Shown here one piece after another: positions 34,976 through 43,559 of a stretch of 64,000 bases of DNA. The stretch comes from Fodinibius sp. Rm-B-1B1-1 (GTDB lineage Bacteria; Bacteroidota; Rhodothermia; Balneolales; Balneolaceae). The stretch spans positions 372,001 to 436,000 of the forward strand of contig NZ_JBCFYD010000001.1 of assembly GCF_038594945.1 (NCBI RefSeq), given 5' to 3'. The first letter of the stretch is position 1; every line of letters begins with the position of its first letter. The translations under genes were made by a program, and so were the position numbers. The notes beneath the pieces are model-generated. The model was given only the letters and a program-made list of their open reading frames with translations, had not been told where the DNA came from and searched no databases.

Positions 34976-35389
34976 CTAATTCAGAAAAACGCTATTCAGC
35001 AGAAATAAAGGAGGGGATTGATTATGATCAACTACTTGATCACGGACTGGGTGGGGATAATTCGGCTTATTATTTAACAGTTCAACTTCACCCGAAAGAT
35101 CAGCTGCAATAACAACATTAACATGCTGGATTACAGCTGGAACATCCGCTTGTTCAGTCGTAACTGTTTGTTCACAAAATGTTACGAGTATACACTCATC
35201 AACATTGTTCGACTGGTATTGGCGATTCATTTCTGAACCCTCACAGCAATTTTGCGTGCTGTGTATCGACATATCCATATCACAATGCAAAGTAAACGCA
35301 GCTGTTCCCGCAGGAATCACCAGGTTACCTATAAACAACAGTACGGTAATTGCTGCAGCAAATCGATATGTCTTTTTCAATGTCGTCAA
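34976..35389 (-). CDS. Small Cys-rich secreted protein at the head of the Cu efflux operon
   Basis: About 137 residues. A signal peptide (about 1-30, ending A-A-F) precedes L-H-C-D-M-D-M, then N-C-C-E-G, two further single cysteines and a C-terminal S-P-P-L-F-L-L. The layout H-C ... C-C ... P-P is like the small HYC_CC_PP-type proteins I recall beside metal RND systems in Bacteroidota; that match is from memory. Cys, Met and His near the N-terminus fit a periplasmic Cu/Ag-binding protein. There is no ATG near the start: only TTG codons at 35389 and 35380. It is upstream of cusA on the same strand, 138 bases away. Confidence 0.7.
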   Translation of the reverse strand: MTTLKKTYRFAAAITVLLFIGNLVIPAGTAAFTLHCDMDMSIHSTQNCCEGSEMNRQYQSNNVDECILVTFCEQTVTTEQADVPAVIQHVNVVIAADLSGEVELLNNKPNYPHPVRDQVVDHNQSPPLFLLNSVFLN

Positions 35390-35571
35390 CCGGTGAGAAT
35401 ATATTTTTAAATAACTGAAATTAATATAGCGAATTTATCTGATCCAGGTCAACAAACATTATCAATGCCTGTATTTTTAATAACAATTTCAGAAAGAGTA
35501 GATTTTCCCTTTTCTTCTTTGCTGTTATTTAGCAACATTATCCTCACGCAATAAATTAGTCTGATATAACC

Positions 35572-36516
35572 ATGCGCATCGTTTCTCTTTTACCGAGTAC
35601 CACCGAAATTGTAGCCGCGCTGGGTAAAGCGGATCAACTTGTGGGGTGCTCTCACGAGTGTAATTATCCGCAAGAAATAACGGAACTGCCTGCCTGTACC
35701 GAACCCAAGTTTCAGCCAGATGGCAGCAGCTACCAGATCGATCAACGGGTGAAAGCACTATTGCAGGAAGGGCTCTCGGTGTATCGTGTGGATGAGGAAA
35801 AGTTAAAATCCCTGAAGCCAGATATCATCCTAACACAAGATCACTGCGAAGTTTGTGCAGCTTCTCTGGATGATGTAGAGAACGCTGTTCGACAAACGTT
35901 AGGTGATCATGTAACAGTGGTTTCCGTCTCTCCTACCGACCTCGGTTCCGTGGTTCAATCTATCCGAACTATTGCTGATGCTATTGATGCCGAAAAGGAA
36001 GCTGAGCAGTTGATGGCAAAGATGAAATCTCGACTACAGGAAATACAGAACCAAACCATCGACTTAACTCCGCCTGACGTACTCTCTATCGAGTGGATGG
36101 CCCCGCTGATGACAGCTGGCAACTGGATCCCCGAACTGGTGCAAATTGCAGGTGGTATTTCCGTAGCCGCTGAGACGGGAGCCCATTCTCCAGAGATACC
36201 TTGGAGAAAAGTTCAGCAACTCAATCCCGATATCATCACGATTATCCCCTGCGGATATTCTATTGAACAAACACTTTCCGAAATTTCAACGCTTACTTCT
36301 CTTGAGGGATGGGATCAACTTCGCGCCATCAAAAACAAGCAGGTTTATATTGCTGACGGTGATCACTACTTCAACCGACCGGGTCCGCGGCTGGTCAATT
36401 CCGCTCGTATCCTGGCAGAAATAATTCATCCATCGCTATTCCGCAAAGAAAACCATCCCGAGTGGATCAACCTGGCTACTTATCAATTCCAACAAACCAT
36501 TAGCTCATTAGGATGA
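35572..36516 (+). CDS. BtuF-like cobalamin/metallophore-binding domain protein without signal peptide
   Basis: 314 residues with the periplasmic-binding-protein fold for vitamin B12 or siderophores: R-I-V-S-L-L-P-S-T-T-E-I-V-A-A-L-G at the N-terminus, G-C-S-H-E-C-N-Y-P, then L-K-P-D-I-I-L-T-Q and later W-R-K-V-Q-Q-L-N-P-D-I-I. The family's usual signal peptide or lipobox is missing; the domain starts at residue 2, so the protein is probably cytosolic unless the start is wrong. No BtuC/BtuD transporter genes are adjacent. It overlaps the following SDR gene by an ATGA. Role: perhaps cytosolic corrinoid binding; not certain. Confidence 0.85.
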   Translation: MRIVSLLPSTTEIVAALGKADQLVGCSHECNYPQEITELPACTEPKFQPDGSSYQIDQRVKALLQEGLSVYRVDEEKLKSLKPDIILTQDHCEVCAASLDDVENAVRQTLGDHVTVVSVSPTDLGSVVQSIRTIADAIDAEKEAEQLMAKMKSRLQEIQNQTIDLTPPDVLSIEWMAPLMTAGNWIPELVQIAGGISVAAETGAHSPEIPWRKVQQLNPDIITIIPCGYSIEQTLSEISTLTSLEGWDQLRAIKNKQVYIADGDHYFNRPGPRLVNSARILAEIIHPSLFRKENHPEWINLATYQFQQTISSLG

Positions 36517-37238
36517 AGAAAAAAGTTGCCATCATTGGAGCCACTTCGGGTATTGGCCGGGCGCTGGCGATAGAGCTGCACACCCGGGGATATACAGTTG
36601 GAGCAACCGGACGTCGAATAGAACGACTGCAAGAGCTGCAACAACAACTCAATACCCGAATACATACGCAATTTATGGATGTGGCAGAACTGGATGATGC
36701 TATTGATCAACTCAATCAGCTTAAAAAAGATATGGGGGGACTTGATATTATTGTACTCAATGCGGGAGTTTCAAACTATCAAAAAGAATCGGTAAGCCGT
36801 CAGGCTGATCTACATGTGATCGATATTAACATCCGCGGCTTTGCCAACTTAGCCAGCTATAGCTTCGACATGTTTGAGGAACAGGGACAGGGTCATATGG
36901 TAGGTATCTCATCTATTGCTTCCCTATTTGGCTGGGGATTGAATGTGCCCTATAATGCATCCAAGGCATTTGTAAATACTTACCTGCAAGGCTATCGGCA
37001 AAAAGCCAACCACTCTGATGCTGATATTTCGATTTCCACTATTTTACCTGGTTTTATAGAGTCTGAGATGACCAAAGAGAAAAAGGGGATGTTCTGGGTT
37101 GCAGATACCCAAAAAGGGGCCCGCCAAATTGCTGATGCCATAGAACAAAAAAAGAATGTATCCTATATCACGAAGCGTTGGCGGTTGGTGGCCTGGCTAA
37201 TCAAACTAATCCCCAACTGGGTCTGGAACCGAATGTAA
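36513..37238 (+). CDS. Short-chain dehydrogenase/reductase
   Basis: 241 residues of the classical SDR type. The nucleotide motif is G-A-T-S-G-I-G (residues 9-15), followed by A-T-G-R-R, whose Arg pair suggests NADP(H). N-A-G comes near residue 86 and the catalytic Ser in G-I-S-S-I-A precedes Y-N-A-S-K (Tyr, Lys). The C-terminus is basic and hydrophobic (W-R-L-V-A-W-L-I-K-L-I-P) and may touch the membrane. Substrate unknown. It overlaps the BtuF-like gene (ATGA), and the Nudix gene follows, making a three-gene unit. Confidence 0.93.
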   Translation: MKKKVAIIGATSGIGRALAIELHTRGYTVGATGRRIERLQELQQQLNTRIHTQFMDVAELDDAIDQLNQLKKDMGGLDIIVLNAGVSNYQKESVSRQADLHVIDINIRGFANLASYSFDMFEEQGQGHMVGISSIASLFGWGLNVPYNASKAFVNTYLQGYRQKANHSDADISISTILPGFIESEMTKEKKGMFWVADTQKGARQIADAIEQKKNVSYITKRWRLVAWLIKLIPNWVWNRM

Positions 37239-37267
37239 TCGTTAATATTCAAAAACCTTTTTGGGAA

Positions 37268-37732
37268 GTGTCAAACCTTAGTGCGGGCATTTTACTTTTT
37301 AATCGGAAACCCAGCTTAGAATTGCTGTTAGCTCACCCGGGGGGACCCTATTGGTGGGATAAGGATGAAGGGGCATGGTCGATTCCCAAGGGTGAAGTTG
37401 AAGAACAAGAAAACCTGCTGGATGCTGCCAAAAGAGAATTTAAAGAAGAACTGGGATTTATTCCCGAGGGCCCATTCATTAATCTTGGATCTGTCACACA
37501 GAAAAGCGGAAAAACAGTGTATTGCTGGGGCGTGGAATACCAAATTCCAGATGATTTTATTTTTGCTCCTAACGAGTTCGAGATTGAATGGCCACCCAAC
37601 TCGGGCAAAACAGAATTCTTTCCTGAAATCGATCGCATCGAATACTTCGGCCCTTTCGAAGCACGCAAGAAAATAAATCCTGCCCAACAAGCATTTATCA
37701 ATCGACTTATTGACCATTGCAGCCATAATTAA
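37268..37732 (+). CDS. Nudix hydrolase
   Basis: The Nudix box is complete: G-E-V-E-E-Q-E then R-E-F-K-E-E-L-G-F, matching GX5EX7REUXEEXGU. Before it are the usual N-terminal strand S-A-G-I-L-L-F and W-S-I-P-K-G. The later words resemble the group of ~150-residue Nudix proteins of unknown nucleotide substrate (N-E-F-E-I-E-W-P-P). I start at the GTG at 37268 (154 residues), which places the first strand right at the N-terminus; the frame is open upstream to a TTG inside the SDR gene, but that extension has no domain content. Confidence 0.88.
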   Translation: MSNLSAGILLFNRKPSLELLLAHPGGPYWWDKDEGAWSIPKGEVEEQENLLDAAKREFKEELGFIPEGPFINLGSVTQKSGKTVYCWGVEYQIPDDFIFAPNEFEIEWPPNSGKTEFFPEIDRIEYFGPFEARKKINPAQQAFINRLIDHCSHN

Positions 37733-37849
37733 TAAATACTCGTATCTTAAACACCGTCAATAGAGAACGCTTTCCCTTCATATATAGTTATTACAATAGC
37801 GATTTAAGAATAACCAAACAGCATTAACATTAATTAAATATAGATTATT

Positions 37850-38449
37850 ATGGCTGGTAAAAAACTATTGATGCTTGTAGGAGATTTTGGTGAGGATTAC
37901 GAAATTATGGTGCCTTTTCAGGCCCTTCAGATGGTAGGTCATACCGTACACGCGGTTTGTCCAGGCAAAAAGAAAGGGGATTCTGTAAAAACCGCTATAC
38001 ATGATTTTGAAGGCGATCAAACATATACCGAAAAGCCAGGTCACAATTTTGCACTCAATGCCACTTTCGACAAAATTGAGCCGGCCGACTACGACGGACT
38101 CGTTGTAGCTGGCGGACGTGCCCCGGAATATCTACGCCGCGAAGATGGTGTATTAGATATGGTTAGTCACTTTTTTGACGAGAATAAACCAGTAGCTGCT
38201 ATCTGCCATGGACTTCAAATACTTTCTGCAGCTGATGTTATTAACGGCAGAACATTAACTGCCTACCCTGCATGCGGTCCAGAAATGGAAGCTGCCGGGG
38301 CTCATTATAAAGATGTGGAACCAACCGAAGTTGTTAAGGATGGTAACCTCGTTACATCACCGGCATGGCCTGGACATCCCAAATGGTTAAGTGCGTTCTT
38401 AGATGTACTTGGCACCGAAGTTACGCATCGCAAAAAAGAAACGGCTTAA
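37850..38449 (+). CDS. DJ-1/PfpI-family protein
   Basis: 199 residues. It has the conserved acidic residue after the first strand (G-D-F-G-E-D-Y-E) and the nucleophile elbow A-I-C-H-G, with Cys and His as in PfpI. The late region includes T-S-P-A-W-P-G-H-P. Family members include intracellular proteases, deglycases and stress chaperones; which of these applies cannot be told. It is a monocistron closed by a strong hairpin terminator. Confidence 0.9.
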   Translation: MAGKKLLMLVGDFGEDYEIMVPFQALQMVGHTVHAVCPGKKKGDSVKTAIHDFEGDQTYTEKPGHNFALNATFDKIEPADYDGLVVAGGRAPEYLRREDGVLDMVSHFFDENKPVAAICHGLQILSAADVINGRTLTAYPACGPEMEAAGAHYKDVEPTEVVKDGNLVTSPAWPGHPKWLSAFLDVLGTEVTHRKKETA

Positions 38450-38462
38450 CATACTTCAACAA

Positions 38463-38498
38463 AAAAGCGAGGCCCCCAAAAGGAGGCGCCTCGCTTTT
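38463..38498. terminator. Bidirectional rho-independent terminator
   Basis: AAAAGCGAGGC (38463-38473) and GCCTCGCTTTT (38488-38498) pair perfectly over 11 bp, with T-runs on both strands. It separates the convergent DJ-1 and fasciclin genes. Confidence 0.93.
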
Positions 38499-38541
38499 AT
38501 AATTGTAACTCTGCAATCCTATCTATTGCCGATTGCTCTCC

Positions 38542-39099
38542 TTAATTATTATTAGCTGCTCCCATTACTTCCATATCGGCAGGCATAACAATACTATCTA
38601 TAACATGAATTATACCATTTGATGCCATAATATCGGTTTCAGTTACAGCTGCATTATTAACCATAACTCTGTTCATTGCTTCGGCTTCTTCACCCATGTA
38701 TTCACCTGATGTGCTCTGAGCCGTGAGTTTCAACTGAGTACCCTCTAAGGTTTCAACCATTGTTTCTGCTCCAATATCACTTGCGTGAATTTTGTCAGCA
38801 ACAACATGATATTTGAGGATTTTAATAAGCTCTTCCTTATTCTCGGCTTTCAACAGATTATCAAGCTTACCTTCAGGTAAATTTTCAAATGCTTTATTTG
38901 TAGGCGCAAATACCGTATAAGGCCCTTCTCCTTTTAATACCTCAACTAAATCAGCCGCTTCCAAAGCAGTTAACAAAGTTGATAGGTCTTCCTTCTCGGC
39001 CACTTTTTCTGATATTGTTTTTTCGGGATTTATATTGGAGGTCAATGCTAATACAGCCAGAGATATCACCAATAACAGTACAATTTTTAAAGCTTTCAT
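38542..39099 (-). CDS. Secreted fasciclin (FAS1) domain protein
   Basis: 185 residues. A signal peptide or anchor (about 4-22) is followed by one FAS1 domain: L-S-T-L-L-T-A-L-E-A-A-D-L, then G-P-Y-T-V-F-A-P-T-N-K-A-F, L-K-Y-H-V-V, and near the end N-G-I-I-H-V-I-D-S-I-V-M-P. FAS1 domains mediate adhesion at the cell surface. No cysteine lies near the signal cleavage site, so it is secreted rather than a lipoprotein. It stands alone. Confidence 0.93.
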   Translation of the reverse strand: MKALKIVLLLVISLAVLALTSNINPEKTISEKVAEKEDLSTLLTALEAADLVEVLKGEGPYTVFAPTNKAFENLPEGKLDNLLKAENKEELIKILKYHVVADKIHASDIGAETMVETLEGTQLKLTAQSTSGEYMGEEAEAMNRVMVNNAAVTETDIMASNGIIHVIDSIVMPADMEVMGAANNN

Positions 39100-39576
39100 A
39101 GTGTTAAACCATAAGTTTATTATTCGTTATCGATACCATCGACACTGATCGTGATAGCCAGCGGACAATGGTTACATTATCGTTTAACCAATTGTTAATT
39201 ATACAGTTCCCGCAACCTATACAGATTATGGTTTCCCCGTCAACCTTAAAAGAGATTACATTACATCCTCCCGTACTTATCCCCTCATCCGAATATATCC
39301 ACCATACCAATATACCATTGTTACCCCGTATCAATATTTACAACTATTTAAACAACAAAAACTGCAACCGTTCGATATTATTAGAAAAGGATTGTATAAT
39401 ATTCATCTCTTACAATGAAAGTGATTGATATCAAATAAGCAGAATCTTTTTAAACCTGTTGCGAAGTCAGAAAAACAGGAACTTTAACCATAGAAATGGG
39501 GTATTTCTTCAACTACCTATACTTCCTAAACTATTTGCGCACACACACCTAACTCGCTTAAAACGAATTTTTACTG
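39100..39576. other. Long gene-free gap (477 bases)
   Basis: AT-rich DNA between the divergent fasciclin and DoxX genes. A 76-codon open frame on the minus strand (39104-39334) has only a TTG start and no family likeness, so I do not call it. No hairpin or -7 box stands out. Confidence 0.5.
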
Positions 39577-40011
39577 ATGACCCCAAATTATAAGAAGAGT
39601 AATTATCACAATATTGGATTATTAATTATTCGTATCGGCCTTGGTATTATGTTTATCCTGCATGGATATCCTAAGATGTTTGGCGGTCCGGAGACCTGGG
39701 TGGAAGTTGGTTCAGCCACGCAGTATTTGGGAATAAATTTCGCCCCCATGTTTTTTGGTTTCATGGCGGGGGTCACCGAGTTTTTCGGAGGAATCTTTTT
39801 ATTACTTGGGCTTTTCTTTACTCCCAGCGTAAGTTTTTTATTGATTGTCATGTTAGTGGCTACCATCAAACACCTTGGAGCTGGAGACGGATTTGCAAGC
39901 TATTCACACAGTATTGAGATGGCCATTATATTTGTCGCACTCTTACTTTTGGGACCAGGTAAATACAGCTTAGATAAGAAATTACAAAAACGAAATCGAC
40001 GGCGATATTGA
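39577..40011 (+). CDS. DoxX-family membrane protein
   Basis: 144 residues with four membrane helices. The family pattern L-L-I-I-R-I-G-L-G-I-M-F-I-L-H-G-Y-P-K lies in the first helix, followed by helices ending L-L-L-G-P-G-K-Y-S-L-D. DoxX/SURF4-like proteins are small inner-membrane proteins linked to oxidative stress or thiosulfate metabolism; function here is unknown. The alcohol dehydrogenase gene follows after 12 bases, so they are likely co-transcribed. Confidence 0.92.
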   Translation: MTPNYKKSNYHNIGLLIIRIGLGIMFILHGYPKMFGGPETWVEVGSATQYLGINFAPMFFGFMAGVTEFFGGIFLLLGLFFTPSVSFLLIVMLVATIKHLGAGDGFASYSHSIEMAIIFVALLLLGPGKYSLDKKLQKRNRRRY

Positions 40012-40023
40012 CGTTTATATATT

Positions 40024-41013
40024 ATGAAAGCCATGATATTGGAAGAGCCAAAAGAGGCTCTTATTTCCAAAGAAATCCCAACGCCAACACCTGATGATAA
40101 CCAGCTATTAATTAATATTGAAGCCTGTGGCGTTTGTCGAACTGATCTACATATTGTCGATAATGAACTTACTGCCCCCAACCTACCGTTAGTGCCCGGC
40201 CATCAAATTGTAGGTACGGTACAGCAAATAGGAAAAAGTGTTTCGGGATTTAGTATCGGAGATAAAGTTGGAATTCCGTGGCTGGGAAAAACCTGCGGAT
40301 ATTGTGAATTTTGCCAAAATGACCAGGAAAACCTCTGCGATAATGCTGATTTTACAGGCTATACTATTGACGGCGGCTTTGCTGAATATACGGTAGCAGA
40401 TTCCAGATTCTGTTTTTCCATCCCCGAAACATACCCGGCCAGCCAAGCTGCCCCTTTGCTTTGTGCCGGACTTATTGGCTACCGTGCACTCCGCAAAGCC
40501 AGCGATGCACAACGGTTGGGACTTTATGGATTTGGCTCTGCAGCCCATATTCTAACACAAGTCGCTTTACATCAGGGCCGAGAAGTCTATGCTTTTACTC
40601 GTCCGGGCGACACCAAAGGCCAACAATTTGCCAAAGATTTAGGTGCAACATGGGCGGGTGGTTCTAAAACGCTCCCACCAAAAAAATTAGACGCGGCCAT
40701 CATTTTTGCCCCCGTCGGCCCACTTGTACCCCAAGCATTAAAGGCCATAAAAAAAGGTAAAAAAGTAATCTGCGCGGGCATCCACATGAGTGATATTCCA
40801 AGCTTCCCGTACAGCAATCTCTGGGAAGAACGCTCTATTGAATCCGTTGCCAACCTTACCCGGCAAGATGGCTTCGAGTTTATGGAGCTGGCTCCAAAAA
40901 TTCCAATAACATCGCAAGTAACCACCTATCCGCTTGACAAAGCCAATAAAGCGCTTAATGATTTACGCGCCGGAAATTTTGAGGGATCAGCGGTACTTCG
41001 CATCGATAAATAG
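40024..41013 (+). CDS. Zinc-dependent alcohol dehydrogenase (MDR family)
   Basis: 329 residues, a standard medium-chain dehydrogenase. The catalytic zinc ligands are in A-C-G-V-C-R-T-D-L-H and P-G-H-Q. The structural zinc site C-G-Y-C-E-F-C-Q-N-D-Q-E-N-L-C is complete (four Cys). The Rossmann loop is G-L-Y-G-F-G-S-A-A-H-I. The family group commonly oxidises or reduces primary alcohols with NAD(P). Partner of DoxX in a short operon. Confidence 0.93.
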   Translation: MKAMILEEPKEALISKEIPTPTPDDNQLLINIEACGVCRTDLHIVDNELTAPNLPLVPGHQIVGTVQQIGKSVSGFSIGDKVGIPWLGKTCGYCEFCQNDQENLCDNADFTGYTIDGGFAEYTVADSRFCFSIPETYPASQAAPLLCAGLIGYRALRKASDAQRLGLYGFGSAAHILTQVALHQGREVYAFTRPGDTKGQQFAKDLGATWAGGSKTLPPKKLDAAIIFAPVGPLVPQALKAIKKGKKVICAGIHMSDIPSFPYSNLWEERSIESVANLTRQDGFEFMELAPKIPITSQVTTYPLDKANKALNDLRAGNFEGSAVLRIDK

Positions 41014-41035
41014 TTCTCTTCAGCTCGCAGATAAG

Positions 41036-41069
41036 TTATGACATAAAGTACTATTATTTGTATCTTTGC
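41036..41069 (+). promoter_or_regulatory. Bacteroidota-type promoter before the isocitrate dehydrogenase gene
   Basis: The -7 box TATCTTTGC at 41061-41069 matches TAnnTTTG exactly. About 22 bases upstream is only a weak -33 element (TTATGA at 41036-41041). The distance to the ATG is about 55 bases. Confidence 0.6.
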
Positions 41070-41122
41070 GGGCTAATTGAGCAGATAAATTAAATTCCGA
41101 GTTTTTACAAACACATATTCTC

Positions 41123-42127
41123 ATGCACGATATCGTACTTATTCCCGGCGACGGAATTGGCCCAGAAATCACAAAGTCAGTAACAACCATTTTAGATGCA
41201 GCAGGTGCAGACATCAACTGGATTGAATGCACCGCCGGATTAGCTGCACAGGAAGAGCTCGGAAATCCTCTGCCTGATGAAACGATAGATGCGATCAACG
41301 AACACCGTCTTGCTCTAAAAGGTCCACTAACAACACCTATTGGAGCCGGTTTTCGTTCGGTAAATGTTGCTATGCGCAAGAAGTTTGAGCTATATAGCAA
41401 TATCCGACCCGCGAAAACTCTTCCCCACATTGACAGCAAATTTGATAATGTTGACTTGGTCATGTTCCGTGAAAATACCGAAGGACTTTATATCGGCAAG
41501 GAACAGTGGGTTAAAGAAGACAGTCATGCCGAAAGCATTGCCGTTGTTACGCGTGATGCCAGCGAAAAGGTTATTCGATCAGCGTTTGAATACGCCAAAA
41601 AGAAAGGGCGCAAAAAAGTTACACTGGTCCATAAAGCTAATATTCTTAAGTTTACCTGCGGACTGTTTATGGAAGTTGGGGAAGAAATTGCTGAAGACTA
41701 TCCCGGTATTGAGTACGAAGATCTTATTGTGGATAATATGGCCATGCAGATGGTACTTCGTCCCGAACAATTTGATGTAATTGTAACAACCAACTTATTT
41801 GGCGACATCCTTTCTGACTTGGCTTCTGGATTGGTTGGCGGACTTGGACTTACCGGTGCTGCCAATATTGGAGACAATGCTGCAATGTTTGAAGCCGTTC
41901 ATGGTTCTGCACCTGATATCGCCGGACAAAACAAGGCTAACCCCATTGCCTTTTTGCTTTCCGCCTTGATGATGCTGGAACACATTGATGAAAACGACTT
42001 AGCCGATCGCATCCGACAGGCGGTTTACCTTACATTGGAAGACAAGTCTGTTTGCACGCCTGATATCGGTGGCAGTGGATCAACAACATCATTTACTGAA
42101 GCCGTCGTTAACAATCTCAACAAATAG
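41123..42127 (+). CDS. Isocitrate/isopropylmalate dehydrogenase family, probably NAD-isocitrate dehydrogenase
   Basis: 334 residues. The NAD-binding and metal regions fit the family: I-P-G-D-G-I-G-P-E-I at the N-terminus, G-A-G-F-R-S-V-N-V-A-M-R-K-K-F with the isocitrate-phosphate Ser, Asn and Arg, F-R-E-N-T-E-G-L-Y, the catalytic D-x-x-x-D pair in G-D-I-L-S-D-L-A-S, and E-A-V-H-G-S-A-P-D-I-A-G. The Ser/Asn/Arg loop favours isocitrate over isopropylmalate. It converts isocitrate to 2-oxoglutarate in the TCA cycle. It has its own promoter and a strong terminator. Confidence 0.9.
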   Translation: MHDIVLIPGDGIGPEITKSVTTILDAAGADINWIECTAGLAAQEELGNPLPDETIDAINEHRLALKGPLTTPIGAGFRSVNVAMRKKFELYSNIRPAKTLPHIDSKFDNVDLVMFRENTEGLYIGKEQWVKEDSHAESIAVVTRDASEKVIRSAFEYAKKKGRKKVTLVHKANILKFTCGLFMEVGEEIAEDYPGIEYEDLIVDNMAMQMVLRPEQFDVIVTTNLFGDILSDLASGLVGGLGLTGAANIGDNAAMFEAVHGSAPDIAGQNKANPIAFLLSALMMLEHIDENDLADRIRQAVYLTLEDKSVCTPDIGGSGSTTSFTEAVVNNLNK

Positions 42128-42144
42128 TATAACTAAGAATTTTA

Positions 42145-42179
42145 GGTATCCTCACAACTTATTTGAGGATACCTTTTTT
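42145..42179 (+). terminator. Rho-independent terminator after the isocitrate dehydrogenase gene
   Basis: GGTATCCTCA (42145-42154) pairs perfectly with TGAGGATACC (42164-42173) and runs into TTTTTT. The T-run overlaps the last codon of the convergent gene. Confidence 0.95.
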
Positions 42180-42669
42180 ATTTATTGAGCTTTATAAATT
42201 GCACATCCATAGCTTCTGTATCCAATAATGCAATAGTTGCCTCCCCCTCAAATCCGTGTGCAGTCCCTGGGTTAACCGCTAAGGTTTTACCCACAAACTC
42301 CACTTTTTTTTGATGAGTATGTCCTGATACAACCACATCATAATTCCCCGACTGTTCGAGGGCTGCTGTGATAGGAGTATCGGTACCATGATAGAGAGCC
42401 AGTTTTTTGCCGTCTATCTCAAACTCTCCAAAGCTACCCCAGTGATCAAGACCAATGTCATTGCCTTTTTGCAATAACAAATAGTGATCTCCATCATTAT
42501 TCCCGAATACTGCTTTTAGGGATAAGCCATCAAAGAGAGGTATCGTAAACGGACTGCAAAAATCCCCTCCATGCAAAACTAATCCAACATTTCTGTTTTT
42601 AAATATTTCTACCGCCTTTTTAATATGCGGTACATGATCGTGAGAATCCGAAATTAATCCTATGATCAT
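42178..42669 (-). CDS. YfcE/MJ0936-type metallophosphoesterase
   Basis: 163 residues with all calcineurin-like motifs: S-D-S-H-D-H, H-G-G-D-F, G-N-N-D-G, Y-H-G-T-D and S-G-H-T-H. The small size is typical of the YfcE/MJ0936 phosphodiesterase group, which acts on phosphodiesters such as 2'-3' cyclic or p-nitrophenyl esters. The natural substrate is not known. A single gene, convergent with the dehydrogenase. Confidence 0.95.
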   Translation of the reverse strand: MIIGLISDSHDHVPHIKKAVEIFKNRNVGLVLHGGDFCSPFTIPLFDGLSLKAVFGNNDGDHYLLLQKGNDIGLDHWGSFGEFEIDGKKLALYHGTDTPITAALEQSGNYDVVVSGHTHQKKVEFVGKTLAVNPGTAHGFEGEATIALLDTEAMDVQFIKLNK

Positions 42670-42795
42670 AGTTTTATGTTTTGTTAACGTCCTGAGTCTT
42701 GAACAAGATCAGCAGTTTAAATTTATTAGATTTACCATAAACTAATGTCTATTATAATAGATATAAGTTAATTTTCACTTAATGGGGACGCAAAT

Positions 42796-43467
42796 ATGCT
42801 AAAAAGAATATCATTATCACTTCTGACTGCATTATTTATTGCCGGAACTTTTTCGCTAACAACACAAGCGCAGGACTTTGAGGGAGTCATTCATTTTGAA
42901 ATTCCTGAAATGGCTGAACAAGGAATGGGTGAAATGCCATATATGGTGAAGGGTAATAAAGGACGTATGGAGATAAACCATATGGGGCAAAAAAATGCAA
43001 TGCTGATGTTGCCTGATGAATCAAAAATGGTCATGATCATTGAAAAGATGCAGGGCTATATCGAAATGGATACAAATAAAGAAACCAGTAAATCAGATCT
43101 GGAAGAGACCCCTGATACAGAAATGACTAATACGGGACAGACCAAAACTATTGCTGGCAGAACCTGTGAAGTATGGCGCATGGAATCAGAAGACGGTACA
43201 TTTGAAACGTGTATGGCCAACGGGATGGGCACGTTTATGATGCCTCAAAATAAAATGCAGAAAAATCAAGCTCCCGAATGGGCCAAAACTTTTGCTGAAA
43301 AGGGCGCTATGCCATTGGAAATTGTTGAAATCCAGAATGGCAGTAAATCCATCAAAATGAAAGCAACAAAAATCGAAGAAAAGTCACTTTCTGATGATCT
43401 GTTTAAAATCCCCGAAGGCTACCGTGACATGAGCGGTATGATGCGAGGGATGCAAAACAGGAATTAA
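42796..43467 (+). CDS. Secreted DUF4412-type protein
   Basis: 223 residues. The signal peptide is residues 1-24 (ending T-Q-A). The remainder is a beta-rich DUF4412-like domain with G-V-I-H-F-E-I, K-G-N-K-G-R-M-E-I-N-H, then the pair of strands around T-I-A-G-R-T-C-E-V-W-R. Two cysteines at C144 and C157 could form a disulfide. It is rich in Met (about 25 residues). The family function is unknown; it is expected in the periplasm or outer membrane. Closed by a strong terminator. Confidence 0.85.
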   Translation: MLKRISLSLLTALFIAGTFSLTTQAQDFEGVIHFEIPEMAEQGMGEMPYMVKGNKGRMEINHMGQKNAMLMLPDESKMVMIIEKMQGYIEMDTNKETSKSDLEETPDTEMTNTGQTKTIAGRTCEVWRMESEDGTFETCMANGMGTFMMPQNKMQKNQAPEWAKTFAEKGAMPLEIVEIQNGSKSIKMKATKIEEKSLSDDLFKIPEGYRDMSGMMRGMQNRN

Positions 43468-43500
43468 TCCTTTAACTAAAAAAGTCTTACAGAAAAGAAA

Positions 43501-43534
43501 AAGGCACCATCATAACTGATGGTGCCTTTTTTTT
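43501..43534 (+). terminator. Rho-independent terminator after the DUF4412 gene
   Basis: AAGGCACCATCA (43501-43512) pairs perfectly with TGATGGTGCCTT (43517-43528); eight T follow. It could also serve the convergent SusD gene on the minus strand, where A/T-rich DNA follows. Confidence 0.95.
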
Positions 43535-43559
43535 CGTTAATATTTAATATGCAACTATC

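Noticed and set aside
39104-39334. 76-codon minus-strand open frame in the gap before the fasciclin gene
   Set aside because: It has only a TTG start, no signal or domain likeness and low-complexity composition; better seen as leader DNA.
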